Of a stretch of DNA of 64,000 nt, positions 57,116 to 64,000 are shown in pieces. This stretch comes from Microbulbifer sp. A4B17. Its GTDB lineage: Bacteria > Pseudomonadota > Gammaproteobacteria > Pseudomonadales > Cellvibrionaceae. Numbering within the stretch: position 1 is the first letter of the stretch; every line of letters starts with the position of its first letter. Under the pieces are notes generated by a model. The model made no database searches. It saw nothing but the letters and a program-made list of their open reading frames with translations, and was not told where the DNA came from. The DNA is taken from NCBI RefSeq assembly GCF_003076275.1, contig NZ_CP029064.1:3048501-3112500 (forward strand), written 5' to 3'. Both the position numbers and the translations under genes were made by a program.

Positions 57116-57165
57116 CGCTCAAATTTACATCAATAATCCTTTTGGCTTCCACTTGACGTGCCAGA

Positions 57166-57193
57166 AGCCAAGAGCCAAGAGCCAAGAGCCAAG
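57166..57193. repeat. Four tandem 7-bp repeats
   Basis: AGCCAAG repeated four times without change, upstream of the AraC gene. Copy number may vary between strains. Confidence 0.85.
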
Positions 57194-58222
57194 ACTTTGG
57201 AATCTCTGCTTCCCCTAATTTCCTGGAGTCCGGCAGTACACAGCCAGTTACTAGGTGTCTCTTTAGACACAACGAACAAGGGGAGAGGCGAAACCGCTTC
57301 CTGCTATCGGTATTTAAATCCACAACCGTTTAATTGACCGTTAGAAACATCATTTGAAAAGCAGATACGGCGGGACTTTTATGGAAATTTTATGGAGCTA
57401 GATTACAATTTTCTTTGTAAAGGGTGACGTTAATTTACCAGTGTCTTTGGGTGTAATAGTATCTGTGAATAGCCCGCTTGCAGTGCACTCTACAAACCCA
57501 TGCCACCGAGGGGTCTTGTTGAGGCGCTAAGAGATTTTCAGCCTCCAGGGTGAATAGGAAGGTGGGAGCACCCTTTACACTTACTTACACTGCAAAAGGG
57601 AATCCGTTGACATCCGAGTATTGCAATACTTAAGCGGCCACATCTTTCTTTACAACTGTCACCAGATGAAAATCCTTTGATGTAAAGCTTGAAAACTATC
57701 AATAGCGGCCAGATCATGGAAGGCTCGAAACATTTGTGACGCCAGTTAGAGTAAAGCTTCTCCTCTACTATTCCGGATAAAACGGAAAAATACCAAACAA
57801 ATCACCTGATTAAACGTCTCCGTTTAGTTAGATCTTTCAATAAGTATTGCCAGATCACAAAGATACGTCTGATAAGGGGCTTAGCAGTTCACGGCCATTG
57901 AGCTTGCAAAACATTTACTTTGTACTAGGTATGATTTTCTTATAAAATATGAGAAGATACTCGGCAAGATATCCTTTGGCTCCATGATGACAGGGCTTGC
58001 ACTATTTAAGTGCTTTGGAACCAGGTGGAATATTTACTGATAAAATGAGAGTAAATTCATATAAAACCTATGCTAGTAGATAAGTTCAAATCGACACTAA
58101 ACTTCCATACTCCATTTATAAGCTAGTATTTATTAAGATCTTTTCTGTTATCTTTTTAATTTGTCATCGCAGGCAATCAGTAGAACACTTTAAATCAATA
58201 AACTCTTAAGTCATTGAGATTT
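57194..58222. other. Long intergenic region
   Basis: About 1 kb, AT-rich, stops in all frames. No gene, RNA or transposon end recognised. Confidence 0.45.
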
Positions 58223-58558
58223 ATGTCAACTAGTTACTCTAAAGAATTAAATCGGCTTGCCGAACTTATGTGGGAGCAAGAAGCAGAGTTGGAGCTTAAG
58301 CCCCAGGAAGAGAAAGAAACAACCCCTCAGAAAGCCTCAACAGACAGTGCACCCAATGATGTTTTTTGGGGCAAGTGGAAAGGGCGGTATATCGTAGTAA
58401 TGCGCTATATATCCGGTAGAACGACCTCCAACGTTAAGCTGCCTAATATATATTCAGATGAGGCCGCTGCCCGCTCCGCAGCTCTCGATATCATACGAAA
58501 ATTCCCAGAAGCGTCTATTCGCTATCTTTCCGCTAAAGAGCTGGCTGTTTATCTCTAG
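58223..58558 (+). CDS. Hypothetical small protein
   Basis: A 111-residue protein from ATG 58223 (TTG 58214 is an alternative). An acidic helical N-terminal half (NRLAELMWEQEAELELKPQEEKE region) leads to a compact C-terminal half FWGKWKGRYIVVMRYISG and DEAAARSAALDIIRKFPEA. Not recognised; no signal peptide. Confidence 0.55.
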   Translation: MSTSYSKELNRLAELMWEQEAELELKPQEEKETTPQKASTDSAPNDVFWGKWKGRYIVVMRYISGRTTSNVKLPNIYSDEAAARSAALDIIRKFPEASIRYLSAKELAVYL

Positions 58559-58653
58559 CCAGCTTGCTAAGCACTCTATTAGCGGTTTTCTATCCGGGTG
58601 GATGCGCTCAGCGCCACCCTAATAGAGAATCCCTATAAGCTTAATAGTTACTG

Positions 58654-60240
58654 TTAATGCTTTGAGATAAATTGACGAACTTCCTCTACAAATACTTTCG
58701 AGGCGGGCTCCCGTCCCAGAAGTAAATGACCGTCGCTATTAAGGCCAACAAATCGAGCACCAGGTATTGCCGAAGCAATCTCACAGCCCGTTTGGACTGG
58801 AATACGCTGATCCCCCAGTGAATGGATTACCAAAGTGGGTACAGTAACTTCTTTGAGCCTTTCCCGCACATCAATACTGCCAAAAACTGAGAGAAAGCGA
58901 ACAGCATTTTCAGGCGAGGTAGTAAGCCGCTGAAATTCGTTAAACCACGCTAACTCACCGGCATTAGCACTGGGCATAAATGTCGATGAGAAAATCTGCC
59001 GATAGGCGGGATTATCCTGCCCCCACCCAGTCGCTGTCAGAGTCATTACCGCTTCACGCTCTTTTACGGTGGCTTCGCTTGCACCAATTCGCCAACCGGC
59101 ATGATACCCACCAAATAAAATCAGCTGTCTAACACGGTCAGGATGTCTTACCGCGTACTCAATAGATACCGCCGCTCCCTGTGATATCCCCAGCAGGGTA
59201 AAATTATCAACTTCACAAGCATCGACCACTGTCTCGAGATCTGTAACAAATGATTCAAATGAAATGTTCTCGACTTCCCAGTCTGAAAGGCCATTCCCAC
59301 GCTCATCGTAACGGATAAACTGGTGATCTAAAGAAAGCTCCTGAAATAATGGACTCCAAATCGGGGAGTCCCAATCATGTTCCAAATGGCTCAACCAGTT
59401 TGCAGCCTTGACAATCGGAAGCCCCTCTCCAATCTTGGCATATGCAATACGAACTCCATCTTCAGCAGTACAAAATTCAATCTTTTGCTGAGTTAATAAG
59501 GCGCGGCCTATAGCCAGCTCATCCACACTCTCTTGTGAGTACGAACTCTCCCCTACCCTAAATGGCACCCACTTAATGCCAGCCTTACGGAATCGACTGA
59601 TAAGTCTGCATCGCTCAACCTCTATTTCCTTGCTCAAACCCAAAGAGTCCATTATCCGTAACAGCTGATTGGCTGCTTGCGGATTATAGGGCTCCAACTG
59701 CTCCCACTTGCGGGCCCAAGTGAGCTGATCAGGTATCGGTATTCCAGGGTGAGATACCAGGCGAGATAAGACCCTACCCTGTAAGCGGCACACTTCCTGG
59801 CGCTCAGACCTTAACCACTGCTGGAAAACCTCCTGCTCTGGAAGATCAATTCCATCAAGGAAAGGTTCTTGCAGCTGTCGATATAGGTTCTCAAGCTCTG
59901 AAGCCAGCACCCCTTGAGCATCTACTTTTGAGGCAATCTGCTTAACATCTATATCAACATCACCAACATTCAGGCTGACCCGCTCCCTATCAGCAACCAA
60001 ACGATCCTTTTCGACCTCGTTAATAACAGATCGAATTTTACACAGTGACCACCGTAGAGATGCCCTGGGATCATCCGGCAGCTCCCAAAATATTTCACAT
60101 AAACGGTCCCGTCTATGGGGCCTTGCAGCCAGAACAAGAAAGGCCAGCAGCGCACGGGTCTTTTTGGAGGGCGGAAGGTTGACAGGCTTGCCATCACGGG
60201 ATACGAGCAGATCCCCTAACATTTGGATTGAAATACCCAT
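58654..60240 (-). CDS. SARP-type winged-helix/BTAD regulator fused to an alpha/beta hydrolase
   Basis: A 528-residue fusion. Residues 1-90 are an OmpR-like DNA-binding domain as in SARP/DnrI regulators (IQMLGDLLVSRDGKPVNLPP, KKTRALLAFLVLAARPHRRD, DPRASLRWSLCKIR), then a bacterial-transcriptional-activator helical domain (about 95-225). Residues about 250-528 are an alpha/beta hydrolase: nucleophile LGISQGAAVSIEYA (G-x-S-x-G), acid in HSLGDQRIPVQ, His in NSDGHLLLG. The hydrolase may sense or process a small ligand that gates DNA binding, a regulator type also known as transcriptional regulators with hydrolase sensor. Targets unknown. ATG at 60240. Confidence 0.88.
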   Translation of the reverse strand: MGISIQMLGDLLVSRDGKPVNLPPSKKTRALLAFLVLAARPHRRDRLCEIFWELPDDPRASLRWSLCKIRSVINEVEKDRLVADRERVSLNVGDVDIDVKQIASKVDAQGVLASELENLYRQLQEPFLDGIDLPEQEVFQQWLRSERQEVCRLQGRVLSRLVSHPGIPIPDQLTWARKWEQLEPYNPQAANQLLRIMDSLGLSKEIEVERCRLISRFRKAGIKWVPFRVGESSYSQESVDELAIGRALLTQQKIEFCTAEDGVRIAYAKIGEGLPIVKAANWLSHLEHDWDSPIWSPLFQELSLDHQFIRYDERGNGLSDWEVENISFESFVTDLETVVDACEVDNFTLLGISQGAAVSIEYAVRHPDRVRQLILFGGYHAGWRIGASEATVKEREAVMTLTATGWGQDNPAYRQIFSSTFMPSANAGELAWFNEFQRLTTSPENAVRFLSVFGSIDVRERLKEVTVPTLVIHSLGDQRIPVQTGCEIASAIPGARFVGLNSDGHLLLGREPASKVFVEEVRQFISKH

Positions 60241-60903
60241 TGACGAATCATTTACTCCTGAGTTTGAGGTTCCAACAAGCCGTAGAGGAAGGTGTTTGCA
60301 ATTTTCTCAAGGATAACAATAAGCTGCAAACACCATCCATTACAGATGTGAAACGCTCCGCCAATGATTGGCTCACCACTCTACGGTCAACATTAGTAAA
60401 TAAAATTCCATCCGAGAATTGACCTTACCAGCATAGATATTAGAGCCTTCAGAGAGAAACCAAAACTACACATTTGGTCACTAGTAAGCCTCGAAAAGTA
60501 CCTGGAATAGTTTTAATGGAACTTACCCTGAGTAAAATAACGAAGCATGCATTGATCCCAGCTTCAACATGCGACTGAGAGAACAGTTTAAAGCAGAAAA
60601 GACCGGGGCCTACAAAGTATTTCATATCCTGCACTAAAGCTTCCTGCAGGATCGAACTTACCTGCGAGTCTGTCTCTTAGTTAAGAAGCAAATTAGAAAC
60701 AGAAATGGGATACTCTAAGAAATCAAAAAGAAACTCAGAGATCAACTTTACGTCAGAGCTTTCAAGAATTAGCTATCGTTAAAATATAAAATAAGACCAA
60801 TCCTAATATTAAAGTGAACAGTAGGGGAAGCACTAGGCCTTGCACCGACAGCTCCCCCTAAAGTTGATTATTTACTCAAATAACATAATAAAAAGCAAAA
60901 AAA
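60241..60903. other. Intergenic region
   Basis: About 660 bases without a supported gene; contains the promoter of the SARP-hydrolase gene. Confidence 0.45.
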
Positions 60904-61605
60904 TTATCGATCACTGTGCACAAATATATCGAACCCGAGAGCCCGTGAAGTCCTGTATCTGCTATTATTACTGTGGTAGTGTTCATACCACTTTCTAAAC
61001 TGCGCATATTTAAGAAACTTGAACTCGCCTTTGTTGGGATCGAAAAAATAGCTTGCCTTATCTGCAGTTGGTTCAATACGAAATGCCATCGCATGCCCCC
61101 ACCCGCTACCTGCAGACCTTAATATACAACTAAGGGTATTCGACTGCTGCTTGAAACAATCCATGGATTCAAGAACACCAAAAGATGTCGTAAACTGGTC
61201 TTCCAACGAGGGACTTTGCTTTTTCAGGACAATACCACTACCCGCTTGACCAACATTTCGAAAACCTTGAGACTCTAAATATTGCTTAGTCTCCTCAATC
61301 ATCTCGTAAGACGTGCTAGGTCTGCCCTCAGTTCCATTTGCAAATTTAAATCGATACATAGATGCAAAACGCTGGGCGACTACTGCAATTTTGGTTTTAT
61401 CTATATCTCCATTAGTAGTAAGAGCAGCTTTAAGCCCTGATTGAAGCGCCTTGCTAACCCAACTAACCGATAAAGCTTCGCAAATCCCGCCTTTTGTATG
61501 CGGGTGTTTTTTAGTGATTTTTGAATAATCTCCCTGACTAAACTTCCAGATCAACTGGCCTCCCATATTGGAAGCACTAGCATCTCTCTTTGGTAAACTT
61601 GGCAT
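60904..61605 (-). CDS. YopT-type (C58) cysteine protease effector
   Basis: A 233-residue protein with the C58 triad: Cys42 in GGICEALSVSWV, His171 in GSGWGHAMAF and Asp189 in YFFDPNKGEFKF. In Yersinia YopT and Pseudomonas HopN/AvrPphB the family are type III effectors that cleave host targets; YopT-type domains also occur as toxin tips of large secreted proteins. No signal peptide and no secretion genes nearby. Single gene after AT-rich DNA, so probably acquired. The order and spacing of triad residues argue it is active. Confidence 0.85.
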   Translation of the reverse strand: MPSLPKRDASASNMGGQLIWKFSQGDYSKITKKHPHTKGGICEALSVSWVSKALQSGLKAALTTNGDIDKTKIAVVAQRFASMYRFKFANGTEGRPSTSYEMIEETKQYLESQGFRNVGQAGSGIVLKKQSPSLEDQFTTSFGVLESMDCFKQQSNTLSCILRSAGSGWGHAMAFRIEPTADKASYFFDPNKGEFKFLKYAQFRKWYEHYHSNNSRYRTSRALGFDIFVHSDR

Positions 61606-62348
61606 ATTCTTATTCTCTCATCACAAACGTAAATTCGGCATTCATATGTTATCTGGTACCCATGTAAATAGCACACGCCATCTTATTACTTTTAGGTGCA
61701 ATCAAAATTTACAGTCCAGATATTTCCCTAGGCGTTAAAACCAAAAGGCCAAAAATTCCACCCCTAAAATCTCACCACCAACTAGCAGACTCACCTATCT
61801 AGCAAAAAGTAAAAAATACCGTTCACCACAAACACTGATGTTCGGCCTTATTTTCAAGTGTAATTTTATTTTGAAGGTAAACATAAAGTGAACATTCCTT
61901 ATAAAGCAGTTAATAATATTAGATTGTAAACATACTATATCCTTGCAGACCGCAAGTCCACGATAAGTGATTGATGTCACAATCAGGCAAATCAACCGTA
62001 TAAAAAATATTGTTATTCAAATTCAAAAATAGCTACATGAAAATCCGATTCTGAATTAAGAGTGAACCACGCTCATAATTGCTGTAGCGTAGTCAGTTAA
62101 CTGCCATCGACCATTACATTTTTGTCGAGTGTAATGAGAGAATTAATTAAGTGACTAACAGCCGCCCTTGGGTTCAGAAGAAAAAGATTGGAAGAGACTT
62201 GCAATGCAAAAACAGAGGCAGGCCACTATTAAAATGACACCACAAGCCTATCAAGATAAAGATAAAAATAAAGAACCATACTCAATAAAAAGGTAGGGCT
62301 CACCAATATTAAGCCGCTGGGCAACACCAAAAGTGATACGAAGTAAGC
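61606..62348. other. Intergenic region
   Basis: About 740 AT-rich bases without a supported gene. CATTACA / TGTAATG (62112-62136) is a small dyad with an 11-base spacer. Confidence 0.45.
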
Positions 62349-63003
62349 TCAGGTATCCTGACGAATTATTAAACCACCAAAAGCTACCAATAAGCCACCA
62401 CTGAAACGCTGGACCCAGTGCTGTGCCTTACCACCAACTGAAGCTTTCCTCCACTTTGATAGCACAGCAGTCATTCCCAGGAACCACAAGAAGATAATTG
62501 AGGCATGAATAGAAACCAGAAGGAATGCCTGATAGTAACTGGAGCTATCTATAGAGATAAACTGGGGGAAGGCGGCGAGGTAAAACATTGATACTTTTGG
62601 GTTCAGGATCTGGGTTAAAAAACCCTCACCGAAATTAAGATGAGAGCCCCCCCTTTCACTTTAGGAAATCGACACTTCCCTGTGGCTAATCCCGTGCACC
62701 TTAACTGAATGCACCTTAACTGAAAATGTAGCGACAATCGTTTTTAACCCCAAGTAAACCAGGTAGGCTGCTCCAAGGTATTTAATCAGAGCATAAATCT
62801 CTGCAGACTGCAGAATAATCGCGAATAACCCGAGAATGGAAATTGCACCATGAACGAAAGTTGCCGAAACCAACCCAAGAATATTCTCAACCCCCCGCCC
62901 TCAACCCTTTACTAGTCACAGTTTTCAGGATGAGAACACTATTAGGCCCCGGAGAAACAACTAATAAAAGAGAAATAGTGGCAAATGAGACAATTTCACT
63001 CAT
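62349..63003 (-). pseudogene. LysE-family amino-acid exporter, frameshifted twice
   Basis: From ATG 63003: MSEIVSFATISLLLVVSPGP, then NSVLILKTVTSKGLRAGG and a stop. Removing one G from the G6 run near 62895 continues VENILGLVSATFVHGAISILG into the next frame, up to VATFSVKVHSVKVHG and a stop at about 62661. A second shift near the G7 run at 62645-62651 gives SHLNFGEGFLTQILNPKVSMFY to the end at 62349. SPGPN and FLTQILNPK are LysE/RhtB landmarks. The 15-bp duplication (62695-62724) sits between. Decayed gene or reading errors. Confidence 0.85.
62695..62724. repeat. 15-bp tandem duplication in the lysE-like gene
   Basis: TGCACCTTAACTGAA twice in a row; adds five in-frame codons (VKVHS doubled). 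Confidence 0.85.
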
Positions 63004-63095
63004 AACAATAAACGCCCTAAAAAAGCCAGAGGGAAAGGTACATCACAGGGGTAAATCTAAGGAGTTAGCCGAGCCAATGACTGGCCCGACCCAGG

Positions 63096-63560
63096 TCAGT
63101 ACAGGTATGTTGCCGTACCGGTAGCAATCAACTCATCCTTGTCGTTACTCAACTCCATTCTTGTTACAACCAGTTTGTTACCGGTACGCAGGATTGAGCC
63201 ATGGCAGAGAAAGTGCTCGCCCCTGCCTGGCTTTAAGTAGTCAACACGCATATCGACAGTACCCAGCTTTAACAAGCGATCCACTTTTTCTTTCCAGTGC
63301 ACGTCCCCCAAATGCTGGTAGGCAGCCACCATTGCGGTCAAACCACCTACTGTATCCAGGGCGGTGGCGATTACGCCACCGTGCAGAATATTCTTCCATA
63401 CATTGCCTATCAACTGAGGACTTAGCTCAAAGCCTGCGGAAAGCGTGAGCGCCTCCAGGTCCAGGTCGCGCATCTCAAGTCCAATTTGCTGGTTAAAAGG
63501 GATCTGCTCAAAGAATCCTTTTACCAATTCCTGAAACTCACTGGGTGAGGGTTCTGTCAT
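63096..63560 (-). CDS. PaaI-type hotdog-fold thioesterase
   Basis: A 154-residue thioesterase (YigI/PaaI type): [15 protein letters not shown], the active helix [26 protein letters not shown] (region about 50-75, with the H-G-G-V motif and Asp) and the strand [12 protein letters not shown]. It hydrolyses acyl-CoA thioesters in the cytoplasm; preferred chain unknown. Its ATG overlaps the sthA stop as ATGA, so the two are translationally coupled. Confidence 0.9.
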   Translation of the reverse strand: MTEPSPSEFQELVKGFFEQIPFNQQIGLEMRDLDLEALTLSAGFELSPQLIGNVWKNILHGGVIATALDTVGGLTAMVAAYQHLGDVHWKEKVDRLLKLGTVDMRVDYLKPGRGEHFLCHGSILRTGNKLVVTRMELSNDKDELIATGTATYLY

Positions 63561-64000
63561 AGGCGGGCAACCCGGTTTAGGCCATCCAGTGCAGCGCTGC
63601 GATATGCCTCTGCCATGGTGGGGTAGTTAAAGGTGGTATTAACGAAATAATCGATTGAATTATTCGGTGCTGGTTGCTTCATAATGGCCTGACCAATATG
63701 CACGATCTCTGCAGCCTCGGCACCAAAGCAGTGGATACCCAGGATTTCGTGAGTCTCGATATGGAACAATATCTTGAGCATACCCACGCGCTCACCGGAA
63801 ATCTGCGCCCGCGCAGTGTGCTTGAACAGTGCACGGCCCACTTCGTAGGGTACTTTGGCTGCGGTGAGCTCTGATTCAGTTTTACCCACAGAAGAGATCT
63901 CCGGAAGGGTATAAATTCCGGTAGGCGCATCTTCAATTACTCGATGACCACGGCCGGCAATCGCTGCCGCAACCGCACGCCCCTGGTCATAAGAGGCACT
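63557..64000 (-). CDS. sthA: Soluble pyridine nucleotide transhydrogenase (C-terminal part, cut by window edge)
   Basis: The last 147 residues of a flavoprotein disulfide-reductase-family enzyme. [15 protein letters not shown], the dimer-domain entry [37 protein letters not shown] and the end [20 protein letters not shown] match SthA, which balances NADH and NADPH. It lacks the redox-active HxxxE pair of true disulfide reductases at the C-terminus ([10 protein letters not shown] instead of THAHPTLSE), as SthA does. The FAD domain lies beyond the window. Confidence 0.92.
   Translation of the reverse strand, partial: SASYDQGRAVAAAIAGRGHRVIEDAPTGIYTLPEISSVGKTESELTAAKVPYEVGRALFKHTARAQISGERVGMLKILFHIETHEILGIHCFGAEAAEIVHIGQAIMKQPAPNNSIDYFVNTTFNYPTMAEAYRSAALDGLNRVARL

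Noticed and set aside
62112..62136. CATTACA/TGTAATG dyad as a regulatory hairpin
   Set aside because: Short stem, long spacer, no gene immediately adjacent; could be chance in AT-rich DNA.
1..64000. CRISPR arrays, tRNA and rRNA genes, complete insertion sequences, integrase or attachment sites
   Set aside because: Looked for and not seen: no regularly spaced repeats, no cloverleaf-like sequences, and only partial transposase remnants.

Overview
The window looks like chromosomal DNA of a marine gammaproteobacterium. The gene set (TPP-riboswitch thiamine salvage operon, SthA, GreB, NAD-malic enzyme, AGCS Na+/alanine symporter, TonB receptor, S9 peptidase) and moderate GC fit the Microbulbifer/Cellvibrio neighbourhood, but that placement rests on recall of protein families and not on a search.

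Layout. 1-5.3 kb: an SDR oxidoreductase cut by the left edge, then a TPP riboswitch driving a thiamine uptake and salvage operon (TonB receptor, YkoF-like thiamine-binding protein, PnuT permease, thiamine-kinase-like enzyme), then a small secreted protein. 5.4-17 kb: ordinary single genes (YtoQ, LysR regulator, methyltransferase, low-molecular-weight tyrosine phosphatase, DUF5996, tandem ABM membrane protein, enoyl reductase-like MDR, SirB2, AGCS symporter) plus a secreted-effector-type M91 zinc protease.

17-35 kb is the accessory core. It is AT-rich and gene-poor. It holds at least ten copies of one uncharacterised family of about 110-residue exported proteins with two conserved cysteines (eight between 17.7 and 23.3 kb, two more at 34 kb; three are broken). 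It also has Rhs debris, an orphan 56-residue CsrA, the tail of a transposase, and a complete 2512-residue SpvB/RHS polymorphic toxin with a C-terminal HNH-like nuclease followed 11 bp later by a SUKH (SMI1/KNR4) immunity gene. This looks like an interbacterial-conflict island built by repeated duplication and decay.

35-46 kb: BKACE enzyme, S9 peptidase, greB, a decayed alpha-helical pore-forming-toxin-like gene, a DJ-1/PfpI gene frameshifted at its nucleophile, an exported protein of unknown function, and a MarR-siderophore-interacting-protein operon with a clear double operator. 46-64 kb: an ATP-grasp/acylphosphatase fusion, patatin, malic enzyme, a broken DUF3604 gene, GyrI-like and AraC proteins, a SARP-type regulator fused to an alpha/beta hydrolase, a YopT-type cysteine protease, a broken LysE gene, and a translationally coupled thioesterase after sthA, which runs off the right edge.

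Seven loci carry one or more indels or in-frame stops relative to their families, several in G, C or A runs. They may be true decay, phase variation or base-calling errors; only reads can decide.
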